Below, in pieces: positions 1-5,830 of a DNA stretch of 7,494 nt. The DNA is from Lachnospiraceae bacterium (GTDB lineage: Bacteria; Bacillota; Clostridia; Lachnospirales; Lachnospiraceae): NCBI GenBank assembly GCA_900772685.1, contig CAAGRP010000238.1:1-7494 (forward strand), read 5' to 3'. Below the pieces are notes generated by a model. It was given only the letters and a program-made list of their open reading frames with translations. It was not told the origin of the DNA and searched no databases. Both the position numbers and the translations under genes were made by a program. Numbering within the stretch: position 1 is the stretch's first letter; each line of letters opens with the position of its first letter.

Positions 1-26
1 ATAGGGCGTATCCTGTTTTTCTCCAT
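1..26 (-). CDS. Possible N-terminal start of a gene running off the left edge
   Basis: An ATG on the minus strand at 26-24 opens a frame that stays open to the window edge (MEKNRIRP). An AGAGG Shine-Dalgarno-like sequence sits about ten bases upstream, slightly far but usable. A good minus-strand promoter lies at 155-183, which would give a leader of about 120 nt. The orientation matches every other protein gene here. Only eight codons are visible, so the product cannot be named and the call itself is tentative. Confidence 0.35.
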
Positions 27-53
27 TGACGTTTTACCTCTTATGTGTATAAT
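26..53 (+). promoter_or_regulatory. Candidate plus-strand sigma-A promoter
   Basis: TTGACG (26-31), a 16-bp spacer and a perfect TATAAT (48-53). Transcription would start near 60 and run into the hairpins and terminator at 65-214. It faces away from the possible minus-strand gene at 1-26, and its -35 box touches that gene's start codon. No plus-strand protein gene follows, so it either drives a small RNA or is a chance match in AT-rich DNA. Confidence 0.45.
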
Positions 54-154
54 TCATATTAACAGTTACTTATCAGGCGCTATTTTATACAACTTTTTTT
101 ACAGAATTTTAAAAAAAGGGATAGTAACCTACTTTCCATAATAACGCAATCCTA

Positions 155-183
155 AATGTACAACAAAATCAAGCCTCTGTCAA
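155..183 (-). promoter_or_regulatory. Minus-strand sigma-A promoter for the possible gene at the left edge
   Basis: Read on the minus strand: TTGACA (183-178), a 17-bp spacer, then TACATT (160-155, four of six consensus). The -35 box lies in the loop and stem edge of the hairpin at 168-205, so promoter and terminator share DNA. Expected start of transcription is near 148. Confidence 0.45.
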
Positions 184-214
184 CAAAAATCTGAAGAGAC
201 TTGATGTTTTTTTT
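168..214 (+). terminator. Rho-independent terminator, possibly bidirectional
   Basis: Stem 168-173/200-205 (six pairs), one C-A mismatch (174/199), then 175-178/195-198 (four pairs), with a 16-nt loop. On the plus strand it is followed by G and eight consecutive T (207-214), a clear U-tract, implying a plus-strand transcript ends here. On the minus strand the tail is TTTGTTG, weaker but able to serve as the terminator of glf, which ends at 259. Confidence 0.6.
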
Positions 215-258
215 GCAATCTGTATTTTGTAAATCTTTTGTTCTTTTGCTTAAGTCAT

Positions 259-1362
259 TTAACCCAGCTCTTTTTCGCAAAGCTCAAGCGACGCTCTTAT
301 CACCTTATCCATATCAAAGTATTTATACATTCCGAGCCTTCCGCCGAATATGATATCCTTTCTTTCAGAGGCAAGCTTTTTATATTCTTCATAGAGCTTC
401 GAGTTCTTATCGTCATTTACAGGATAATAAGGCTCGTCTCCCTTCTTCCACTCAGAAGAATATTCTCTTGAGATTACCGTTTTCTCCTGTTTTCCGTATT
501 CGAAATGCTTATGCTCGATTATCCTTGTGAAAGGAACCTCTCTGTCCGTATAATTTACGACCGCATTTCCCTGATAGTTATCGGTATCAAGCACCTCTGT
601 CTCAAATCTTACGCTCCTGTACTGAAGCGCACCCAGCTTATAATCAAAGAACTCGTCTATCATTCCGGTGTATATGGTCTTGTCCGCTATACCCTCATTC
701 TCTTTGATAAAATCCTTATATACCGTACCGGTCATTACCTCACTTCCTTCAAGAAGCTTTTCTATTATCCTTGTATAGCCTCCGATCGGTATTCCCTGGA
801 ATCTGTCGCTGAAATAATTATTATCATATGTAAATCTTAACGGCAGTCTTTTTATGATAAAAGCCGGAAGCTCTCTGCAGTCACGCCCCCACTGTTTTTC
901 CGTATATCCCTTTATGAGCTTCTCATATACGTCAGTACCCACAAGCGACAACGCCTGTTCCTCAAGATTTTGAGGCTCCTTTATATTCAGCTCTTTTTTC
1001 TGTTCCTCTATTATCCTCTTTGCCTCATCCGGCGTTTTGATATTCCACATGCGGCTGAATGTATTCATATTAAAAGGAAGATTGTAGAGCTCATCCTTAT
1101 AAACGGCAACCGGCGAATTTATATACTGGTTAAACTCTGTAAATCCGTTTACATAATCCCAGACCTCCTTATCGGATGTATGGAATATATGTGCACCGTA
1201 TTTGTGTACGTTTATCCCTTCTATCTCTTCTGTATATATATTTCCTCCTATATGGTCTCTTTTATCTATCACGAGACAGCTTTTTCCTTTTTTTACGGCC
1301 TCATGGGCAAACACCGCTCCGAAAAGTCCCGTTCCAACTATAAGATAATCATACTTCTTCAT
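259..1362 (-). CDS. glf: UDP-galactopyranose mutase
   Basis: Flavoenzyme (FAD, reduced form active) that interconverts UDP-galactopyranose and UDP-galactofuranose in the cytoplasm, supplying galactofuranose for surface polysaccharides. The 367-residue length is normal for bacterial Glf. Visible features: the N-terminal dinucleotide-binding motif GTGLFG (10-15); an acidic residue ending beta2 (D33) then the HIGGN segment (37-41); KYGAHIFHT (54-62); GYTEKQWG (152-159); the LPLRFTYDNNYFSDRFQGIP segment (173-192), whose R176 appears to match the substrate-phosphate arginine R174 of the Klebsiella enzyme; FTRIIEHK with R280; and the C-terminal GRLGMYKYFDMD (341-352). The start is set by AGGAGA seven bases before the ATG. 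It appears to be transcribed alone from the promoter at 1406-1434. No other galactofuranose gene is in view, so the glycan served is unknown. Confidence 0.96.
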   Translation of the reverse strand: MKKYDYLIVGTGLFGAVFAHEAVKKGKSCLVIDKRDHIGGNIYTEEIEGINVHKYGAHIFHTSDKEVWDYVNGFTEFNQYINSPVAVYKDELYNLPFNMNTFSRMWNIKTPDEAKRIIEEQKKELNIKEPQNLEEQALSLVGTDVYEKLIKGYTEKQWGRDCRELPAFIIKRLPLRFTYDNNYFSDRFQGIPIGGYTRIIEKLLEGSEVMTGTVYKDFIKENEGIADKTIYTGMIDEFFDYKLGALQYRSVRFETEVLDTDNYQGNAVVNYTDREVPFTRIIEHKHFEYGKQEKTVISREYSSEWKKGDEPYYPVNDDKNSKLYEEYKKLASERKDIIFGGRLGMYKYFDMDKVIRASLELCEKELG

Positions 1363-1405
1363 TTATACTTCTCCTAAACATTAAATAAGTTTTCGAGTTT
1401 CTAAT

Positions 1406-1434
1406 ATCTTAGTCTATCTTCCTATATGTGTCAA
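1406..1434 (-). promoter_or_regulatory. glf promoter
   Basis: On the minus strand: perfect TTGACA (1434-1429), exactly 17 bp, TAAGAT (1411-1406). This predicts a start near 1399 and a short leader of roughly 36 nt ending in AGGAGA before glf. The -35 box overlaps the T-tract of the preceding gene's terminator, so glf transcription begins right where upstream transcription should end. Confidence 0.65.
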
Positions 1435-1464
1435 AAGCCGGAAATCGAAAAGTCGATTTCCGGC
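1433..1464 (-). terminator. Rho-independent terminator of the 3D-domain gene
   Basis: A perfect 12-bp stem (1437-1448 with 1453-1464), GC-rich at its base, with a 4-nt loop, followed on the minus strand by TTTT (1436-1433). It lies 20 bases past the stop codon of the 3D-domain gene. It is the strongest terminator in the window. Confidence 0.85.
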
Positions 1465-1484
1465 CCATATATTTAATATTAATC

Positions 1485-2738
1485 TTAATTCACCTGATAT
1501 ACGTCTGCATGCTGAAGTCCGAACTGCACAGCTGCCTGATGATCCGAGAAGTAGATATCAACATGTCCGTATGGCGTTCCCCTGTCCTGTACTGTATACA
1601 CAGTTCCATTTATCAATAGCTTTGTTCCGAACGGAACACCTCCCATAGCTACGGTAACTCCCTGCTGTGCATAAGCTCCGCTCGCTGTAAGTCCTGCGTA
1701 TGCCGACCATTTTCCACAGCATTTGGAACATGAACAATATGCGGTAAGAGTAAAGTTTCCGAGATAAGCAGAACCTGTTTCCTGTGTATTGTCCGAAGCC
1801 CCGGTATTTCCCGCATCCGCCGGTGCATTGTTCTGCGAAGGCTGTGGTGCACTATCCGTCGCACCTGACGAACCGCTTTGTTCATATGAAGGTGCAGATG
1901 TCTGTGATGACGACTGTGCCGCTCTATCTGCCTCAGCCTGTGCTGCTGCCGCCGCCTGCGCTTCGGCCTCCCTTTGAGCCGCCTCTTCCGAATACTTCTT
2001 TGCAAGAAGCCGGTTCAGCGAGTCCTCATGCGCCTCTATCTGGGCGAGAAGCTCTGATTGCTCTCCCTGTGAATTCTGTATATCGAGCATACACTGCTGA
2101 TACTCTCTGTAGGAGTTTTCATACACCGCTTCAAGCGCTTCCTGTTGCTGCTGCTGTTCCGCCTGCAGCTCTTCGATATTCTGTTTTTCCGACACGAGCT
2201 GTTCTTCTTTTTGCTTGATATCATTCACCGTATCCTGATATGATTCAAGCATTTCACGATCATATTGATTGATCTGGCTCATGTTCTCCGCACGATTCAA
2301 AAAGTCCGTGAAGCTCTCTGCCGAAAAGAGCGATTCAAGCGCTCCTGCGTTCGTACTTTCTTCATAGATGTACTTGATACGCAGCTTCATGTCATTGTAC
2401 TGGGACTTTTCGGATTCCTTTGCCTCATCAAGATCCTGTTCGATCTGTGAGATTTCCTGCAGCTTGGCATCGTACTGCGCCTGAAGCGAAGCCATCTGTT
2501 CGGACATATCGCTTAACTGTGTATTCAGCTCATTAAGATATGCTTCCGAATTTCCTTTTTGAGCTTCAAGTGCCTCTATACGCTCCTGTGTACTCATAAG
2601 CTGCGTCTGCGCCTGAGCCTTTTCTCCCGAAACAGCATCTATCTGTTCCTGCGTTGTTCCTGCATAACACGGAATACCGATCGCAAGTACGGCACTAAGA
2701 CTCAGAGCCATGAAAATGTTTTTTTTCTTTCTATTCAT
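1485..2738 (-). CDS. Secreted coiled-coil protein with C-terminal 3D domain (probable cell-wall hydrolase or cell-wall factor)
   Basis: 417 residues from the chosen ATG (2738-2736). The N-terminus is a typical signal peptide: basic MNRKKK, hydrophobic core to about residue 23, likely cleavage after CYA (26/27). Residues about 28-270 are charged, Q/E-rich coiled coil; the stretch around LESLFSAESFTDFLNR resembles the coiled-coil region of CwlO/PcsB-type proteins. About 270-324 is an Ala-rich then Ser/Gln/Pro/Asn-rich linker. Residues 325-417 form a 3D domain, the fold shared with MltA and the C-terminus of RpfB and YocH: TAYCSCSKCCGKW, then VQDRG (D385), HVDIYF (D394) and SDH (D399), giving the three aspartates. 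Four cysteines (335, 337, 340, 341) are clustered. A frame extends upstream to an ATG at 2798, but the signal peptide and GAGG six bases before 2738 favour this start. The likely role is peptidoglycan cleavage or binding outside the cell; the exact activity is inferred. Confidence 0.88.
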   Translation of the reverse strand: MNRKKKNIFMALSLSAVLAIGIPCYAGTTQEQIDAVSGEKAQAQTQLMSTQERIEALEAQKGNSEAYLNELNTQLSDMSEQMASLQAQYDAKLQEISQIEQDLDEAKESEKSQYNDMKLRIKYIYEESTNAGALESLFSAESFTDFLNRAENMSQINQYDREMLESYQDTVNDIKQKEEQLVSEKQNIEELQAEQQQQQEALEAVYENSYREYQQCMLDIQNSQGEQSELLAQIEAHEDSLNRLLAKKYSEEAAQREAEAQAAAAAQAEADRAAQSSSQTSAPSYEQSGSSGATDSAPQPSQNNAPADAGNTGASDNTQETGSAYLGNFTLTAYCSCSKCCGKWSAYAGLTASGAYAQQGVTVAMGGVPFGTKLLINGTVYTVQDRGTPYGHVDIYFSDHQAAVQFGLQHADVYQVN

Positions 2739-2892
2739 CAGTAACCTCGCGTTACCCCCTGCCATGTCATATATTTTATTTCCCCGATGACAAAGCATGC
2801 ACCAAACCGGATTTCGAACTCTGTTTTCTAAAAAGTCCTTATTGGATTTCCTCTTGTTTCACATCCGAAATCTCCCGCTTGTTCCCCGTGCA
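2739..2892 (-). promoter_or_regulatory. Long structured leader of the 3D-domain gene, possible riboswitch-like element
   Basis: The predicted transcript start near 2892 leaves about 154 nt before the start codon. On the minus strand the RNA has one GATTTC element (2872-2867) that can pair with either of two downstream partners: GAAATC at 2850-2845 (six pairs), or CGAAATC at 2816-2810 (seven pairs, extending to 2866). A second hairpin pairs 2792-2787 with 2770-2765. The last one, GTAAC-GCGAG-GTTAC (2755-2741), contains the GAGG ribosome binding site. Genes for cell-wall hydrolases in this phylum often carry c-di-AMP (ydaO/yuaA) riboswitches, but I do not see that class's conserved terminal segments, so no class is assigned. 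Confidence 0.4.
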
Positions 2893-2898
2893 ATTAGG

Positions 2899-2927
2899 AT
2901 TATAGCACGTAAATCACTGTTTGAAAA
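2899..2927 (-). promoter_or_regulatory. Promoter of the 3D-domain gene
   Basis: On the minus strand: TTTTCA (2927-2922, four of six), 17-bp spacer, perfect TATAAT (2904-2899). It sits about 80 bases past the end of rsmF and points at the 3D-domain gene. Confidence 0.6.
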
Positions 2928-2980
2928 GCATTTTTTAAATCTTTTGTAACATTTCCGTAATATTCGACCGGTTTTTCTTT

Positions 2981-3015
2981 AATAATTCCACAATATATTG
3001 GCTTGCGGAATTATT
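2981..3015. repeat. AT-rich inverted repeat over the rsmF stop codon
   Basis: AATAATTCC (2981-2989) is complementary to GGAATTATT (3007-3015), a nine-pair stem with a 17-nt spacer. The right arm covers the rsmF stop codon. On the minus strand the arm is followed by A residues, not T, so it is not a standard intrinsic terminator; it might protect the 3' end of the message. Confidence 0.4.
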
Positions 3016-4429
3016 TTAACCACAAATACTTGTTTTTTAAAATATTATTTATTTTTTTTGAAAAACCTATAGGATATCCGTTTATCCTGACCAGAACAGG
3101 TCCGTTAGCCATCATTTCCTCATCTTCCGTAAGCGGTATATTTTCGCCTCTAAGATATGCTTTAACTCGCTCATCAAAAGGCTCAAGGTCTATATGGTTT
3201 TCAAATGCACCCGCCCTGTACCAGAGTGCCAGAGCCTGTGACGCTTCAAACCTTTTCTTCTTCAGCTCTCCCATATACAGGCCGCATCTTATAAAACGAA
3301 GCTTCGGCACCTCATGCGTGCCAAACGGCATATAGTATACCTTTCCCGACCTGTTCTCAAAGCAGCTCTTATCAACTTTTTCGGCAAAAGAACCGAAAAA
3401 AGCATCCATTATCTCCCTTTCTTCTTTATTAAAGGAATTATTATACGAGCTGTCCTTAGGCTTTCTCTTATCTTTTTTTCTTTTTGGAACCGCAGCTTCT
3501 TCGATCGCAGCCGCTCTTCCGTCTTTTTTAAGCAGCGCAAGGAAATGCCCTGCACCCTCCATTTTGTGCGGCCATATCCTAACGGTCTTTTCAAGCTCGG
3601 GATTGTTGTTCCCCCACTCGGGCACTCCCTTTGAAAAGCCCTCATAATCTTCTATTGGCATAAGCTTCATATCCGGATGGTTCTCAAGCAGATAGCTTAT
3701 CGTCCCTTCGTTTTCTTCTTTTGAAAACGTACATGTGGAATACAGCATCATTCCGCCCGGCTTAAGCATCGCAGCCGCGCTGTCAACTATTCCTTTTTGA
3801 AGAGTCGCAAAATAACCTACTCTTTCGGGAGTCCATGTGCCTATAACCTCAGGCTCTTTTCTAAACATTCCTTCTCCCGAACACGGTGCATCAACAAGTA
3901 TTTTATCGAAATACTCCGGAAATATCTTTTCAAGCGTTCCCGGAAGCTCATTCGTAACTGTTATATTGTCCGCTCCAAACAGCTCCAGATTGTGAAGGAG
4001 CGCTCTGCACCTTGAATTACTTGCATCATTTGCAACAAGGAGACCTGTTCCCTGAAGTTTATCGGCAAGAGCAGTTGCTTTTCCGCCGGGAGCGGCACAA
4101 AGATCGAGCACCCTGTCTCCCTTCTCTATATCAAGCCTGTCTGCCGGAGTCATCGCACTTGGCTCCTGTATATAATACAGACCGGCTCTGTAAAACGGAT
4201 GTCCCGCCGGGTCATCCTGCTCGTCTATAAAAAAACCGTTTTTGACCCACGGAACAGGCTCCATATTAAATGGAGCCTGCCTTGTGATATATTCTTCAGT
4301 TGTCTTAAGTTTGTTTATCCTTATTCCTCTTCTTCCTTTTTTCTCATAGCTTTTAAGGAATTCCGGATATTCGTCTCCCAGCTGTTCCCTTATCCTTTCA
4401 AGAAAAACCTCCGGTAATTCAAACTTCAT
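3011..4429 (-). CDS. rsmF: rRNA (cytosine-C5) methyltransferase, RsmB/RsmF (NOL1/NOP2/Sun) family
   Basis: SAM-dependent enzyme of 472 residues that forms 5-methylcytosine in RNA, most likely rRNA. Residues about 1-95 hold the family's N-terminal RNA-binding part, ending in YYIQEPSAM (85-93). The methyltransferase core carries SAM motif I, DLCAAPGGK (109-117); motif IV, DAPCSGEGMFRKEP with C183; and motif VI, YSTCTFS with C233. The paired cysteines are the family's catalytic and release residues. A lysine-rich linker near residue 320 leads to an RsmF-like C-terminal region ending in VLVRINGYPIGFSK, likely PUA-like and RNA-contacting. The start is supported by GAGG about seven bases before the ATG. 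It overlaps the end of spoVG by 11 nt, so translation may be coupled. The exact target (16S C1407 in E. coli RsmF) cannot be read from the sequence. Confidence 0.9.
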   Translation of the reverse strand: MKFELPEVFLERIREQLGDEYPEFLKSYEKKGRRGIRINKLKTTEEYITRQAPFNMEPVPWVKNGFFIDEQDDPAGHPFYRAGLYYIQEPSAMTPADRLDIEKGDRVLDLCAAPGGKATALADKLQGTGLLVANDASNSRCRALLHNLELFGADNITVTNELPGTLEKIFPEYFDKILVDAPCSGEGMFRKEPEVIGTWTPERVGYFATLQKGIVDSAAAMLKPGGMMLYSTCTFSKEENEGTISYLLENHPDMKLMPIEDYEGFSKGVPEWGNNNPELEKTVRIWPHKMEGAGHFLALLKKDGRAAAIEEAAVPKRKKDKRKPKDSSYNNSFNKEEREIMDAFFGSFAEKVDKSCFENRSGKVYYMPFGTHEVPKLRFIRCGLYMGELKKKRFEASQALALWYRAGAFENHIDLEPFDERVKAYLRGENIPLTEDEEMMANGPVLVRINGYPIGFSKKINNILKNKYLWLK

Positions 4430-4703
4430 CCTTTACCTCTGTTTCCTCTGAACCTTCTTTTTGATATTCAGCTAAGATCATTTCCTGCAATGCTGCTCTT
4501 GTATCTGATTTGATCGGATGAGCTATATCCCTGTACTCACCGTCCGCAGACTTTCTGCTCGGCATCGCTATAAACATCCCTTTTTCACCTTCAATGACCT
4601 TGATATCATGTATAACAAATTCTTCATCGATGGTAATGGATACAACTGCTTTCATCTTTGTATCATTCGCCATCTTTCTCATTCTGATATCAGTGATCTT
4701 CAT
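4419..4703 (-). CDS. spoVG: SpoVG family regulatory protein
   Basis: Small 94-residue protein of the usual family length, found across Bacillota as a DNA- and RNA-binding regulator; in Bacillus subtilis it affects septation and sporulation. Family hallmarks: MKITDIRMRKM at the N-terminus, a central FVIHDIKVIEGEKGMFIAMPSRK block, GEYRDIAHPI, then KSDTRAALQEMI. The tail after about residue 80 is acidic and variable. A strong AGGAGG lies eight bases before the ATG, and the glgD stop codon TAA merges with it (TAAAGGAGG). There is no room for a promoter in the 14-nt gap, so unless one lies inside glgD the gene is expressed with glgCD. Its last 11 nt overlap rsmF. Placement within a glycogen operon is noteworthy; a role in controlling that operon is speculation. 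Confidence 0.96.
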   Translation of the reverse strand: MKITDIRMRKMANDTKMKAVVSITIDEEFVIHDIKVIEGEKGMFIAMPSRKSADGEYRDIAHPIKSDTRAALQEMILAEYQKEGSEETEVKDEV

Positions 4704-4717
4704 AAAACAATCCTCCT

Positions 4718-5830
4718 TTAAAGCTCATAGCGGTTATTCTTCTCGACCACTACTCTTACTCCGTTTTCTCCGAAATAGAAAGAATTCGGGAGAATTGTTC
4801 CCATACTCTCAACGACACAATTCTCAATATGTGAATTATCACCTATATACACATCATTAAGTATTACCGAATCTTTGATTATACAGTTCTTGCCAATGAA
4901 GACATTCCTGAATATAACCGAATTTCTAACTTCGCCATTTATTATGGATCCGCTCGAAACAAGCGAATTGCTCACCCTGCTTCCCGGGTTGTATTTTGCA
5001 GGCGGCATATCAAGAACCTTTGAATATATTGCCGGTGCCTGCTTAAGGAAATATGTTCCGACCTCCGGTTTAAGGAAATCCATATTTGCTTTATAATACG
5101 AATCTACAGTTGAGATATTCTCCCAATATGTATCCACCTTGTAGCCGTACAATCTCTTCATGTTCATGTATCTGATAAGGATATCGTTAACAATATCATA
5201 TCTTCCCTCAAAAGCACTCTGCTCGATAAGCTCTATGAGCAGTCTTCTTCTGAAAATATACACACCCATCGAAACAAGATTGGAATTTGTAACCATCGGC
5301 TTCTCTTCAAAGCTGGTTATCCTTCCGTCGCCGTTCGTCTTTAATACACCGAATCTTCTCGGATCACCCGCATATTCGGTGCATGCTATCGTAACATCGG
5401 CTGATTTTCGGATATGGTACTCAAGCATCTTTGAATAGTCCATCTTATATATGCCGTCACCGGATGCGATTATAACATACGGCTCATGACTTCTCTTAAG
5501 CCAATCCATATTCTGATATATCGCATCTGCGGTGCCTCTGTACCACCAGCTGTTGCCTTCTGTAAGTGTAGGCGTAAATACAAACAAGCCTCCGTGCTTA
5601 CGTCCGAAGTTCCACCACTTTGATGAATTCAGGTGCTCATTTAATGATCTTGCATTGTACTGCGGAAGTACGGCTACCTTATTTACACCTGAGTTAGTCA
5701 TATTGCTTAAAGCGAAATCAATAGCTCTGAAGCTTCCGACTATAGGCATTGCCGCAATGGCACGTCTGTTTGAAAGCTCACGCATCATGCTGTTGTTTCC
5801 GCCTGCCAGGATTATACCAAGTGCTCTCAT
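4718..5830 (-). CDS. glgD: Glucose-1-phosphate adenylyltransferase, GlgD subunit (probably regulatory)
   Basis: 370-residue paralogue of the neighbouring GlgC: an N-terminal nucleotidyltransferase fold followed by left-handed beta-helix repeats (about 285-365, for example NSVIFRNVFIG and DSVILNDVYIG). Several pyrophosphorylase landmarks remain: SGDGIYKMDY (123-132), FEEKP (174-178) and NSGV (46-49). The nucleotide-binding loop is degenerate, GGNNSMMREL (10-19) where GlgC has GGQGSRLGVL, and the segment after it is three residues shorter, with Met28 and Ser33 in place of GlgC Lys28 and Lys36. This matches what is known of Bacillota GlgD: poorly active or inactive alone, altering the kinetics of GlgC in a heteromer. 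It starts inside the glgC stop (ATGA overlap of 4 nt) with AAGGAGGG nine bases upstream, so translational coupling and fixed stoichiometry are likely. Confidence 0.95.
   Translation of the reverse strand: MRALGIILAGGNNSMMRELSNRRAIAAMPIVGSFRAIDFALSNMTNSGVNKVAVLPQYNARSLNEHLNSSKWWNFGRKHGGLFVFTPTLTEGNSWWYRGTADAIYQNMDWLKRSHEPYVIIASGDGIYKMDYSKMLEYHIRKSADVTIACTEYAGDPRRFGVLKTNGDGRITSFEEKPMVTNSNLVSMGVYIFRRRLLIELIEQSAFEGRYDIVNDILIRYMNMKRLYGYKVDTYWENISTVDSYYKANMDFLKPEVGTYFLKQAPAIYSKVLDMPPAKYNPGSRVSNSLVSSGSIINGEVRNSVIFRNVFIGKNCIIKDSVILNDVYIGDNSHIENCVVESMGTILPNSFYFGENGVRVVVEKNNRYEL

Larger units (their letters stand above)
60..214 (+). ncRNA. Candidate small RNA, about 155 nt
   Basis: This interval has a promoter at its 5' end (26-53) and a hairpin followed by eight T at its 3' end (168-214), with no convincing reading frame between. 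The 5' half can fold into a nested structure: an outer stem 65-70/72-74 with 120-122/123-128 (nine pairs, one bulged T at 71), enclosing an inner eight-pair stem 93-100/111-118. The RNA would be antisense to the leader of the possible gene at 1-26 and converge on the end of glf. The only short frame seen, ATG at 156, is 12 codons with no ribosome binding site. No known RNA family is recognised. The dyad could instead serve the minus-strand leader. Confidence 0.35.

Noticed and set aside
970..1377. Plus-strand frame of 135 codons opposite glf, rich in hydrophobic residues
   Set aside because: The hydrophobic look comes from the complement of A-rich codons in glf. There is no ribosome binding site or promoter.
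1649..2218. Overlapping frames in the Gln/Ala-rich part of the 3D-domain gene, on both strands
   Set aside because: They arise from the skewed codon composition of the coiled coil and linker, have no ribosome binding sites, and encode low-complexity Arg/His- or Pro-rich sequences.
2739..2798. Upstream in-frame ATG at 2798 that would lengthen the 3D-domain protein by 20 residues
   Set aside because: It has no ribosome binding site, puts a polar stretch before the signal peptide, and lies in the structured leader. The ATG at 2738 gives a clean signal peptide and a GAGG at six bases.
2739..2892. Assigning the leader as a c-di-AMP (ydaO/yuaA) riboswitch
   Set aside because: The gene type fits and GGGGAAC-like pieces occur, but I cannot place the conserved terminal helix and its flanking segments, so the class is left open.
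2981..3015. Rho-independent terminator after rsmF
   Set aside because: The nine-pair stem is AT-rich and followed by A residues on the minus strand, with no U-tract. It is listed only as an inverted repeat.
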